From the NCBI RefSeq assembly GCF_014651995.1, contig NZ_BMXY01000002.1, forward strand, positions 310,001-374,000: a stretch of DNA of 64,000 nt, written 5' to 3'. Below the pieces are notes generated by a model. The model did not search any database, had not been told where the DNA came from, and saw nothing but the letters and a program-made list of their open reading frames with translations. The position numbers and the translations under genes were made by a program. Origin of the DNA: Cognatilysobacter xinjiangensis (GTDB taxonomy: Bacteria > Pseudomonadota > Gammaproteobacteria > Xanthomonadales > Xanthomonadaceae). Each line of letters starts with the position of its first letter. Positions within the stretch are counted from its first letter, which is position 1. Shown one piece after another: positions 24,560 to 32,754 of this stretch.

Positions 24560-25963
24560 ATGAGGATCGAACAGCCGCGCTCGTTGCAGGCCCGCCAGTT
24601 GCTGGCGGCGAGCCTGTTCCTGGTCGCGTTCCTCGCGCTCGCCGGCTATGCGCTGGACCGCGCCTTCATCAAGACCGCGCGCGACCGCCTGAACGAGCGG
24701 CTGCAGAGCTATGCGTTGTCGCTCGCGCGTGAAACCGACTTCGCGCGCGACGGTTCCTTCGTCGATCCCTTCAACCTGCCCGATGCGCGCTTCAGCCGCC
24801 CGGGCAGCGGCCTGTACGCGGAAGTGGTGTTCCCGAATGGGCATTGGGATTCGGAATCCGCACAGGGCCCGCAGTTGCCGGCCGCCGCGCTGCTGCCACG
24901 CGGAACCAGCCGTTTCGAAGGCCCGCTGCCGATGCGCGAGATCGACGGCAGCACCGGCGAGGTCTATCGCTACGGGCTCGGGCTGGTCTGGTCGAGCGAC
25001 GAGAACAATCCCGAAGCCGAGTTCCTCTACACCATCTACGTCTACGAAAGCACCGACGCGCTGAGCGCGCAGGTGCAGGTGTTCCGTTCCGCGCTGTGGC
25101 GTTACCTTGGCGGCGCCGGTCTGGTGCTGTTGTTGCTGCAGGGCACGATCCTGCGCTGGAGCCTGCTGCCGATGCGGCAGGTCATCGACGAGCTCAAGCG
25201 CGTGCAGCGCGGCCAGGCCGCGCGCATGAGCGAGCGCCATCCGCGCGAGCTCGAGCCGCTCACCGATTCGATCAACGCCTTCATCGAGAGCGAGCGCGAG
25301 AACCTCGACCGCCAGCGCAACACGCTGGCCGACCTCGCGCACTCGTTGAAGACGCCGCTCGCCGTGATCCGCTCGCGCCTCGACGATCCCACCGCGGACG
25401 GCGAACTGCTGCGCGACGAAGTGCGCATGCAGGTGCAGCGCATGAACGACATCGTGTCCTACCAGCTCGCGCGAGCCGCGAGCCGCGGCCATGCGCTGTT
25501 CGCGCAGCCCATTGCGATCCAGCCGCATGCCGAGCAGATCGTCACTAGCCTGGAAAAGGTCTACGCCGACAAGGGCGTGATCTGCGAATTCGAGCTCGAC
25601 GAGGGCATGCAGTTCTACGGCGAGCCGGGCGACCTGCAGGAGCTGCTCGGCAACCTGCTCGAGAACGCGTTCAAGTGGGCGAAGTCGCGCGTGCTGCTGA
25701 CGGTGAAGCCGGTGCCCTGCGACGACGGGCGCCGGCCGGGCTCGCTGATCGCGGTCGACGACGACGGCCCCGGCATTCCGCCCGAGAAGGTCGCGCTGAT
25801 CCTGCAGCGCGGCGTGCGGGGCGACGAGCGCGTGCAGGGCCACGGCATCGGCCTGGCGATCGTGCAGGACTTGGTGCGTGCGTATCGCGGCGAAATGGAG
25901 GTCAAGGCGTCCGAGGAGCTCGGCGGTGCCCGCTTCGAGGTGCGCCTGCCGCCGGGACTGTGA
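24560..25963 (+). CDS. phoQ: PhoQ-type membrane sensor histidine kinase
   Basis: 467 residues. Two membrane helices (about 10-30 and 180-200) flank a periplasmic sensor domain containing acidic stretches. HAMP-like linker (LLPMRQVIDELKRVQRG), HisKA with H261 in LAHSLKTPLAV, and HATPase with N-box LLENAFKWA, DDDGPGIPP and GHGIGLAIVQDL. The LAHSLKTPL H-box is the PhoQ-subfamily form. The partner regulator phoP lies upstream, separated by 150 bases with a strong hairpin. The signal is probably divalent cations or envelope stress by family analogy. Confidence 0.87.
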   Translation: MRIEQPRSLQARQLLAASLFLVAFLALAGYALDRAFIKTARDRLNERLQSYALSLARETDFARDGSFVDPFNLPDARFSRPGSGLYAEVVFPNGHWDSESAQGPQLPAAALLPRGTSRFEGPLPMREIDGSTGEVYRYGLGLVWSSDENNPEAEFLYTIYVYESTDALSAQVQVFRSALWRYLGGAGLVLLLLQGTILRWSLLPMRQVIDELKRVQRGQAARMSERHPRELEPLTDSINAFIESERENLDRQRNTLADLAHSLKTPLAVIRSRLDDPTADGELLRDEVRMQVQRMNDIVSYQLARAASRGHALFAQPIAIQPHAEQIVTSLEKVYADKGVICEFELDEGMQFYGEPGDLQELLGNLLENAFKWAKSRVLLTVKPVPCDDGRRPGSLIAVDDDGPGIPPEKVALILQRGVRGDERVQGHGIGLAIVQDLVRAYRGEMEVKASEELGGARFEVRLPPGL

Positions 25964-25997
25964 CGGGGGTCCGCCGGCGCCCCGGTAGAATCGCCGG

Positions 25998-26708
25998 ATG
26001 CGGATCCGCGCCATCACGCTCGACCTCGACGACACGCTGTGGCCGATCGCGCCGGCGATCGACCGGGCCGAGGCGGCGCTGGATGCCTGGCTGCAGGCGC
26101 ATGCACCGAAGGCCGCCGCGCGCTGGCCGCTGCATGTGCGTCGCGAGCTGCGCCTGCGCGTGGACGCCGAGCGCCCGGAACTCGCGCACGACATGACCGC
26201 GCAGCGGCAGTGGATGATCGAGCGCATGCTCGTCGACGCGGGCGAGGATGCGTCGTGCGTCGATGATGCCTACGAGGCCTATTTCGCCGCGCGCTGCGAG
26301 GTCGAGCACTATCCCGACACCGTGGACGCGCTCGAGCGGCTGGCCGCGCGCGCGCCGCTCGCCTCGCTCACCAACGGCAACGCCTGCCTGGTGCGCATCG
26401 GCCTGATGCCGCTGTTCCGCTTTCAGCTGGGTGCGCGCGAGCACGGCGCGGCCAAGCCCGATCCCGGCATCTACCTCGCCGCCTGCGAGCGCTTCGGCGT
26501 CGAGCCGCAGCACGTACTGCACGTCGGCGACGACATCGAGCTCGACGTGGTCGGCGCCGCGCGCGCGGGCCTTCGCACCTGCTGGATCGACCGCCGCGGC
26601 GAGGCCTGGCCGCGCGAGGACATCCGCCCCGACCTGCATTTCCCCGACCTCGCCGCGCTGGCCGACTGGCTGGACGCGCACCCGCCCACGGACCCCGCAC
26701 CCGCATGA
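25998..26708 (+). CDS. HAD-superfamily hydrolase (YigB-like phosphatase)
   Basis: Cytoplasmic phosphatase of 236 residues. HAD motif I LDLDDTLW with nucleophile D9 and acid D11; motif II SLTNGN; motif III lysine in AAKPDPGIY; motif IV HVGDDIELDVVGA. The cap between motif I and II is all-helical. Similar to YigB-type FMN/sugar-phosphate phosphatases, but the substrate cannot be read from sequence. ATGA overlap with the downstream aminopeptidase. Confidence 0.85.
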   Translation: MRIRAITLDLDDTLWPIAPAIDRAEAALDAWLQAHAPKAAARWPLHVRRELRLRVDAERPELAHDMTAQRQWMIERMLVDAGEDASCVDDAYEAYFAARCEVEHYPDTVDALERLAARAPLASLTNGNACLVRIGLMPLFRFQLGAREHGAAKPDPGIYLAACERFGVEPQHVLHVGDDIELDVVGAARAGLRTCWIDRRGEAWPREDIRPDLHFPDLAALADWLDAHPPTDPAPA

Positions 26709-28084
26709 CTCTGCCCATCGGTTTCGCCGCTGTTTCCGGATCGGCCCGGCCGCTCCACGTCGTCGATCGCATGCGCAACACCGGCTGGCGCGACGCGCTG
26801 CCCGAGGCGGCACGCCGCTGGGTCGAGCTGCAGGGCTTCGACGCGACGCCTGCCACGGCGATCGTGGTGCCCGGCGACGACGGCACGCCGGCGATGGCGC
26901 TGCTCGCGGTCGGCGATGCGCTCGATCCGTTCGCCTATGCGCATGGCCCGCAGTTGCTGCCGGTCGCCGACTGGGCGCCGGCGCACGACCTGCCCGACGC
27001 GGAGCGCGATGCGCTGCTGCTCGGCTGGGGCTTGGGCAGCTATCGCTTCAGCCGCTATCGCAAGCCGCTGCGCGAGGCCGCGCGACTGCAGGCGGAGCTG
27101 CCCGACGAGGTCCGCGACCTGCTCGCCGCCTGCATCCGTGTGCGGGACCTGGTCAATACGCCCACGCAGCACATGGGCCCGGACGAACTCGAGCGCACGG
27201 TCTGCGAGATCGCCGAAGCGCATGGCGCGCGCATCCACGTAGTGAGCGGCGAGGACCTGATCGACGCCAATTTCCCGGCCATCCACGCGGTGGGCCGCGC
27301 CTCGCATCGCGCGCCGCGGCTGATCCGCCTCGACTGGGGCGACGCCGCGCATCCGCACGTGGCCATCGTCGGCAAGGGTGTGTGCTTCGACACCGGCGGC
27401 CTGAACATCAAGGCCGGCGAAGGCATGCGCAACATGAAGAAGGACATGGGCGGCGCCGCGCATGCCATCGCGCTCGCCGAGCTGCTGATGGCACGCCGCG
27501 TGCCGCTGCGCATCACGTTGATCGTGCCGGCGGTGGAGAACGCGATCGGCCCCGATGCGCTGCGGCCGGGCGAGGTGATCGCCACGCGTTCGGGCCTGCA
27601 TGTCGAGATCGACAATACCGACGCCGAAGGCCGCCTGATCCTCGGCGACGCGCTCGTGCACGCGGCGGAGGACGCGCCCGCGCTGCTGCTCGACTTCGCC
27701 ACGCTCACCGGCGCCGCACGCATCGCGCTGGGCCCGGACCTGCCCGCGCTGTACGCCAACGACGAAGCGCACGCGGCGCAGTTGCTCGACGCCGCCGCGC
27801 AGGTGCGCGACCCGCTGTGGCGTATGCCGCTGTGGCGCCCGTACTGGCGCTACCTGTCCAGCGGCATCGCGGACTTCGCCAATAGCGGGCCCTCGCGCAT
27901 GGCCGGCAGCATCACCGCCGCGCTCTACCTCGAACGCTTCGTGCCCGAGGCGCAGCCCTGGCTGCACATGGACACGTATGCGTGGAACGACGCCGACCGC
28001 CCGGGACGCCCGGCCGGCGGCGAAGCGCAGGGGCTGCGGGCGGTGTACGCGATGTTGCGGGCGTTCGCGCAGGTCGGCCGCTAG
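26705..28084 (+). CDS. M17 leucyl aminopeptidase family protein
   Basis: Cytosolic two-zinc aminopeptidase, 459 residues. The catalytic C-terminal domain carries VGKGVCFDTGGLNIK, MKKDMGGAAHA and the family signature NTDAEGRL, with metal-binding Asp and Glu. The N-terminal ~160 residues are the smaller, divergent regulatory domain. It is shorter than E. coli PepA and closer to the PepB-like branch found in Xanthomonadaceae. Confidence 0.92.
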   Translation: MTLPIGFAAVSGSARPLHVVDRMRNTGWRDALPEAARRWVELQGFDATPATAIVVPGDDGTPAMALLAVGDALDPFAYAHGPQLLPVADWAPAHDLPDAERDALLLGWGLGSYRFSRYRKPLREAARLQAELPDEVRDLLAACIRVRDLVNTPTQHMGPDELERTVCEIAEAHGARIHVVSGEDLIDANFPAIHAVGRASHRAPRLIRLDWGDAAHPHVAIVGKGVCFDTGGLNIKAGEGMRNMKKDMGGAAHAIALAELLMARRVPLRITLIVPAVENAIGPDALRPGEVIATRSGLHVEIDNTDAEGRLILGDALVHAAEDAPALLLDFATLTGAARIALGPDLPALYANDEAHAAQLLDAAAQVRDPLWRMPLWRPYWRYLSSGIADFANSGPSRMAGSITAALYLERFVPEAQPWLHMDTYAWNDADRPGRPAGGEAQGLRAVYAMLRAFAQVGR

Positions 28085-28113
28085 CGCCAGTCCCCGTCCA
28101 GGTGCGACCGGTC

Positions 28114-29049
28114 ATGCCGGCCCGATGGCGCTACCCGCGACTCGCGCTTGTCGTCGGGGGCCTCGCGCTGTTGCTGGCACTCGGGAGGGCGTGGACGCGG
28201 CACGATTCGCCAGCTGAAGCCGGGAAGACGCAAGCCGGGCGCGAAACGCAGGCGAGCGGGCTTCCGCCGGGTGCGCGATTCGTTGATACCGCGCACTACC
28301 GGATCGCGTCGACCGCCGATCCCCGGCTCACGCAGCGCGTGGGCGAGGCCGTCGAAACCCTGCGGCAGGCCTACGTGACGTTGCTGCCGCTGGACGAGGC
28401 GCGCGGTGCGCGCATGAACCTCGTGCTGTATCGAAGCCGCGAGGAGTTCCGGCGTTTCAGTGCCGCGCCCTCATGGGCGGAAGCGCTCTACCGTCGGCCG
28501 GACTGCCATGCCTATCCGGGCGAAGGCGCCAATCCGCATCACTGGATGCTGCACGAGGCGGTGCATCAGTTGCTCGTCGAGGGGTCCGGCTATCGGCCCG
28601 CGCGTTGGGCGAACGAGGGTTTCGCCGCCTATCTGGGCGCCAGCCGGATCGTTGACGGTCGCCTGCAACCGGGCACGGTCAGCGAGGCCGCCTATCCGAT
28701 CTGGTGGCTCGAGCAGTACCGGCTGTCGGGCCTGTTCGATGCCGACGTGGACGCCGGGCAAGTGCTTCCATTGGGCGAGGTGATCGACAGCGACGCCGCG
28801 GATGTCGCCGGCGCAGTCAACCTGCATTACGTGCACTACTGGAGCCTCGTGCATTTCCTGATGCACGGTGAGCATGGGCGGTATCGCGACGGCTTCCTGC
28901 GTCTGCTCGCCACCGCCGGCACACGCAGCGACTTCGAACGGTTGATCGGCCCGCTGCCGGCGATCCAGGTGCAGTGGTACCGCCACTTGCAGGCTCTGGT
29001 CGACGCCGCGCGTCAGCAGCGGCTGGATGCGATCCCGGAGGATCGCTGA
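28114..29049 (+). CDS. Membrane-anchored gluzincin-like protein (HExxH)
   Basis: 311 residues. One N-terminal hydrophobic helix (LALVVGGLALLLALG) and no clear cleavage site, so probably tethered in the inner membrane with the rest in the periplasm. Zinc motif HEAVH at 147-151 and a third ligand candidate E168 in WANEGFAAYLG, the HExxH...E spacing of DUF1570-like peptidase families. The substrate is unknown. It follows the aminopeptidase by 29 bases and ends 4 bases from the convergent regulator gene. Proteolytic activity is inferred from motif only. Confidence 0.75.
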   Translation: MPARWRYPRLALVVGGLALLLALGRAWTRHDSPAEAGKTQAGRETQASGLPPGARFVDTAHYRIASTADPRLTQRVGEAVETLRQAYVTLLPLDEARGARMNLVLYRSREEFRRFSAAPSWAEALYRRPDCHAYPGEGANPHHWMLHEAVHQLLVEGSGYRPARWANEGFAAYLGASRIVDGRLQPGTVSEAAYPIWWLEQYRLSGLFDADVDAGQVLPLGEVIDSDAADVAGAVNLHYVHYWSLVHFLMHGEHGRYRDGFLRLLATAGTRSDFERLIGPLPAIQVQWYRHLQALVDAARQQRLDAIPEDR

Positions 29050-29053
29050 TGGC

Positions 29054-29656
29054 CTACAACCACCCCTTCTGCCGCGCCGTTCGATAGGCCTCGACGCGAT
29101 TGGCGGCGCCGAGCTTGCCGATGGCTTCGGAGAGGTAGTTGCGCACGGTGCCGGCGGAGAGGTGCAGCTGGGCGGCGATATCGCCCGCGGTGAGGCCTTC
29201 GCCGGCGAGGCGCAGCACCTGGCGCTCGCGGTCGTTGAGCGGGTCGGCTTCGGACCATGCATCGACGGCGAGCTGCGGATCGATCGCGCGGCCGCCGCGG
29301 TGCACCTGGCGGATCGCGTCGGCGAGCTGCTCAGCGGGCGCGTCCTTCAGCACGTAGCCTCCGACGCCCGCATCGAGCGCGCGGCGCAGGAAGCCGGCGC
29401 GCGCGAAGGTGGTGGCGATGACCACGCGCACCGGCAACTCGTGGCGGCGGATGCGCTGCGCGAGTTCGAGGCCGGTGAGGCCGGGCATCTCGATGTCGGT
29501 GACCAGCACGTCGGGCTTCAGGCGCTCGACTTCGCGCCAGGCGGCGACGCCGTCGGGCGCGGCACCGACCACGTCGATGTCGGATTCCAGCGCGAGCAGC
29601 GCGGCGAGCGCGCCACGCACCATCGCCTGGTCCTCGGCGAGCAGGACACGGATCAT
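29054..29656 (-). CDS. LuxR/NarL-family response regulator (DesR-like)
   Basis: 200 residues from ATG 29656 (MIRVLLAEDQ); an in-frame start 11 codons upstream is less likely. Receiver with acceptor D54 (VTDIEMPGLTG) and a C-terminal LuxR helix-turn-helix (LNDRERQVLRLAGEGLTAGDIAAQL, then GTVRNYLS). It is adjacent to a DesK-type kinase on the same strand, 52 bases away. Such pairs usually control a nearby ABC exporter, and that exporter is directly upstream here. A candidate binding site is near 32.65 kb. Confidence 0.9.
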   Translation of the reverse strand: MIRVLLAEDQAMVRGALAALLALESDIDVVGAAPDGVAAWREVERLKPDVLVTDIEMPGLTGLELAQRIRRHELPVRVVIATTFARAGFLRRALDAGVGGYVLKDAPAEQLADAIRQVHRGGRAIDPQLAVDAWSEADPLNDRERQVLRLAGEGLTAGDIAAQLHLSAGTVRNYLSEAIGKLGAANRVEAYRTARQKGWL

Positions 29657-29708
29657 CGGATGACGTGCGGCATCGGCATGGCGCCGCACGTTAGCAGACG
29701 CGGGCCGG

Positions 29709-30854
29709 TCAGGCGGCCGCGGCGCCGAGGTCGTCCTCGGGCACGTGGCCGGCCGCGCGCGGCAGCGGGATGCAGGCCTCCAGCCGCGTACTGCCAGGCG
29801 CGGATTCGATGCGGAGCCGGCCGCCGAGCGCCTCGATGCGCTCGCGCATGCCGCTCAGCCCGTTGCCCGGCGCGATCGCGCCGCCGCGACCGTCGTCGCT
29901 GATGCAGAGCTTCACCTCGCGCGGCGTCGACGACAGCGTGACTTCGGCATGCCGCGCGCGCGCATGGCGCTGGATGTTGGTCACCGCCTCGCGCACGGTG
30001 AGCGCGAGCACCGTTTCGATCTCGGGCGGCAGGCGTACCGGCGCGAGCGCGTACTGCAGTTCGACGGCATCGGCTTCGAGCAGCAGGCGCGCGGATGCGA
30101 GCTCCGCGCCGAGGCCCGCCGCACGGATGCCGGTGACGGCGCTGCGCACCTGCGTGAGCGCCTCGCGGGCCACGCGGCTGACCTCGTCGAGCTCGCGGCG
30201 CGCGGCAGCGGGATCGCGCTCGACCAGCTTGCCCGCCAGCTCGCTCTTGATCGCCACGAGCGACAGCGTGTGGCCGAGCAGATCGTGCAGGTCGCGCCCG
30301 ATGCGCTCGCGCTCGGCGAGCGCGGCGAGGCGGCGCACTTCGTCGTGGCTGAGCTTGAGCGCCGCATCGACCTGCTTGCGGCGGCTGTAGTGCACGTTCA
30401 TCAGCCCGACCACCAGCCCCACGACGATCGCGTTGAGCACGAACAGCCATGGCAGGCCGAGCATCAGCCAGTACGAGGTGTACAGGCCGAGCACCAACAC
30501 CATCGCAGGAATCGCGCGCCGCGGCGCCAGGCAGAACGGCAGGTAGGCACACGCGTAGATCACGTAGCCCTGCGCACCCGGGTTCAGCGGCGTCAGCGTG
30601 AAACCGAGCGCGCCCATGCCCAGCGCCAGCCACGGGATCCAGCGGCGGTCGCCGTAGTGCACGCGCTGGAACATCAGCAGGAACAGCGCGTAGCTGGCCA
30701 GCGTGGGCAGCAGCCAGCCCGGGAAGGCGCCCGGGTTCATCAGCGGGACCAGGAAGATCCAGATCGACCACACGATGTTGAGCCAGGCCATCCAGCCGGT
30801 GCCGGGCTGCTGTAGCTGGAAGATCGGCTGGCGCGGGGCCGGCGTGCTGCGCAT
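29709..30854 (-). CDS. DesK-type sensor histidine kinase
   Basis: 381 residues; start at 30854 supported by AGGAG 8 bases upstream. Five to six membrane helices (about 20-150) with almost no periplasmic loops, so it senses the membrane itself. HisKA_3 dimerisation domain with H190 in GRDLHDLLGHTLS. The HATPase carries VREAVTNIQRHA and DDGRGG...GNGLSGMRERIEALGG. The same layout is known from DesK, LiaS and VraS kinases for membrane fluidity or cell-wall damage. Partner: the response regulator just downstream. Confidence 0.9.
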   Translation of the reverse strand: MRSTPAPRQPIFQLQQPGTGWMAWLNIVWSIWIFLVPLMNPGAFPGWLLPTLASYALFLLMFQRVHYGDRRWIPWLALGMGALGFTLTPLNPGAQGYVIYACAYLPFCLAPRRAIPAMVLVLGLYTSYWLMLGLPWLFVLNAIVVGLVVGLMNVHYSRRKQVDAALKLSHDEVRRLAALAERERIGRDLHDLLGHTLSLVAIKSELAGKLVERDPAAARRELDEVSRVAREALTQVRSAVTGIRAAGLGAELASARLLLEADAVELQYALAPVRLPPEIETVLALTVREAVTNIQRHARARHAEVTLSSTPREVKLCISDDGRGGAIAPGNGLSGMRERIEALGGRLRIESAPGSTRLEACIPLPRAAGHVPEDDLGAAAA

Positions 30855-30901
30855 GGTCGATGCTCCTGTTCGCGGCATCATCGAGGCGACGCGTTCGCGG
30901 C

Positions 30902-31666
30902 TCAACCCCGCGCGAGCCGGCGGCGCGCGGCGAGGAAGAACACGATGCCGTAGAGCGCGAGCACCGCGACGTGCAGCCCGGCGCGGCCGTCGCTGGTCGC
31001 GCCGACCACCTGCAATGCGATCTGCGCCAGGTGATGCGCCGGCCACAGCGGCGCCAGCGTGCCGACGATGGACGGCAGCATCGACAGCGGCATCCACAGC
31101 CCGGCGAGGAAGGCCATCGGCAGGTAGATCATGTTGACCACCGCCGGCGCGCCCTGGCCGCTGGCGAGACTGCCGACGAACAGGCCGATCGCGCAGAACG
31201 GCAACACGCCGATCATGTCGACCAGCACCAGCGTCACGGCCTGCATCGCCGACAGCCGCACGCCGCCGAGCGCCATGCCGATCGCGAGCAGCAGCAGCGA
31301 GATGCCGACCGCGAACACCATCGCCATCGCCATGCGCGAGAGCAGCACCGCGCCGGCCGGCACCGGCTGCGCGCGCTTGAGCGCCAGGAAGCCGCGCTCG
31401 CGGTCCATCGCGATGGCGACGCCGAAGCCGAACAGGCCCGGCGCCATCACGCCGAATACGCCGTAGGTGGCGAGCAGGTGCGTGGCCACCTGCGGCCCGC
31501 CCTTGTGGTTGAGCACGATGGCGAACAGCAGGTAGAACATCGGCGGAAACACCAGCGTGGGCACCGCGAACGACGGCGAGCGCAAAAGGCGCATGAACTC
31601 GTTGCGGATCTCGAGCAGGTAGGCGCGCATCGGGTTCGGGCGCGCGGGCAGGGCGAGGGTGTTCAT
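30902..31666 (-). CDS. ABC-2 type transporter permease
   Basis: 254 residues with about six membrane helices, ABC2_membrane family. It overlaps the ATPase gene by four bases (ATGA) and precedes the DesK-like kinase on the same strand, so ATPase, permease, kinase and regulator probably form one operon. Typical of small exporters of drugs, lipids or peptides that are self-regulated by a DesKR-type pair. Confidence 0.88.
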   Translation of the reverse strand: MNTLALPARPNPMRAYLLEIRNEFMRLLRSPSFAVPTLVFPPMFYLLFAIVLNHKGGPQVATHLLATYGVFGVMAPGLFGFGVAIAMDRERGFLALKRAQPVPAGAVLLSRMAMAMVFAVGISLLLLAIGMALGGVRLSAMQAVTLVLVDMIGVLPFCAIGLFVGSLASGQGAPAVVNMIYLPMAFLAGLWMPLSMLPSIVGTLAPLWPAHHLAQIALQVVGATSDGRAGLHVAVLALYGIVFFLAARRRLARG

Positions 31667-32565
31667 GCGGCCTCCTTGGTGATTTCGACGAAGGCGTCGG
31701 CCAGGCCGGCGCGGGTGACTTCGAGCTCCGATAGCGTCGGGTCGCCCGAGAGCAGGCGGTAGACGACGGCCTCGACCGCCGCGGCGACGATCTCCAGCCG
31801 CTCGCCGTCGCGCGTGGCGGCGATCACGTCGGGCCATCCGGCCACCGCCGCGGCGTCCAGCGCCGACACGCAGCGCACGCGGCGCTGCGACACGCGCGCA
31901 CGGATCTGCGCGACGCTGCCCTGTGCGACCACGCGCCCGCCGTTGACCACCACCACCCGGTCGGCCAGTGCCTCGGCCTCCTCGAGGTAATGCGTGGTCA
32001 GCACCACGCCGGCGCCCTCGGCCACGAGCTCGCGGATCGCGGCCCACAGCTTCTGCCGCGCCTCGATGTCGAGGCCCGTGGTGGGCTCGTCGAGGAACAG
32101 AAGCCGCGGCCGGCCGCAGATCGCCATCGCGAACTGCACGCGACGCTGCTGGCCGCCGGAGAGCCGCCCGTAGCGGCGCTCCAGCAGGCCGTCGAGCCCG
32201 GCGAGGGCCACGCAGTCGGCGAGACTGCGCGGGTTGGCGTAGTAGCTGCGGGTGACGTCGAGCAGCTCGCGCACCTTCAGCGTCTCGGGAATGCCGGCCG
32301 ACTGCAGCATCACGCCGATGCCGCGGCGCCCCTCGAGCTCGCGCGGGTCGCGGTCGAACAGCTGCACGCGGCCTTCGTCGGCGGTCGCCAGGCCGAGCAT
32401 CAGCGCGATGGAGGTGGACTTGCCGGCGCCGTTCGGGCCGAGCAGCGAAAGCACTTCGCCGCCGCGCACCTCGAGGTCGAGGCCGTCGAGCGCGACGACG
32501 TTGCCGTAGCGCTTGCGCACACCGGCCAGGCGGGCGAGCGGCGAGAGCGTGACCGTGGATCCCAT
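31663..32565 (-). CDS. ABC transporter ATP-binding protein
   Basis: 300 residues from ATG 32565; an upstream in-frame ATG adds nine basic residues. Walker A GPNGAGKS (43-50), signature LSGGQQRR, Walker B LLFLDEPTTGLD and the switch His in LTTHYLEEAE. A ~90-residue C-terminal extension follows the core, as in CcmA/DrrA-type multidrug exporters. First gene of the four-gene minus-strand operon. Confidence 0.92.
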   Translation of the reverse strand: MGSTVTLSPLARLAGVRKRYGNVVALDGLDLEVRGGEVLSLLGPNGAGKSTSIALMLGLATADEGRVQLFDRDPRELEGRRGIGVMLQSAGIPETLKVRELLDVTRSYYANPRSLADCVALAGLDGLLERRYGRLSGGQQRRVQFAMAICGRPRLLFLDEPTTGLDIEARQKLWAAIRELVAEGAGVVLTTHYLEEAEALADRVVVVNGGRVVAQGSVAQIRARVSQRRVRCVSALDAAAVAGWPDVIAATRDGERLEIVAAAVEAVVYRLLSGDPTLSELEVTRAGLADAFVEITKEAA

Positions 32566-32629
32566 GACGCGTCTCCGGTGGAAGGTGGCCACACGATGCG
32601 CGGCGCCGGCCGGGTGGGGCAGTCGCGGA

Positions 32630-32664
32630 TGTCAGGAATTCCACATGACAGCTGTCAGGTGACT
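32630..32664. promoter_or_regulatory. Palindrome cluster, candidate operator between divergent export operons
   Basis: Contains the perfect 12-bp palindrome TGACAGCTGTCA (32646-32657), a second inverted pair TGTCA-N11-TGACA around GGAATTCC (from about 32630), and GTCAGGTGAC (32654-32663). All reuse TGTCA half-sites. It lies between the ABC/DesKR operon (minus) and the HlyD/LolD/FtsX operon (plus). Palindromic half-sites are expected for a dimeric LuxR-type regulator, and one is encoded next door; the link is an inference. Confidence 0.5.
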
Positions 32665-32688
32665 TGCCCCCGGGCGCGGGCCTAACCT
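32659..32688 (+). promoter_or_regulatory. Candidate promoter of the HlyD/LolD/FtsX operon
   Basis: GTGACT (32659-32664) and TAACCT (32683-32688) with an 18-base spacer, about 65 bases before the adaptor ATG. The -35 element overlaps the palindrome cluster, a layout suited to an activator contacting RNA polymerase. Both boxes are weak matches. Confidence 0.35.
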
Positions 32689-32754
32689 GCGCCTCGTCGC
32701 CGCCGCCGCCGCCGCGGCATGATGCGACCGACTCCACCGTCGTCACGGAACGCG

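Noticed and set aside
23570-26227. Long minus-strand frame opposite phoP-phoQ
   Set aside because: Covers two well-supported plus-strand genes, and its translation has repetitive His/Gln/Arg composition with no recognisable motif.
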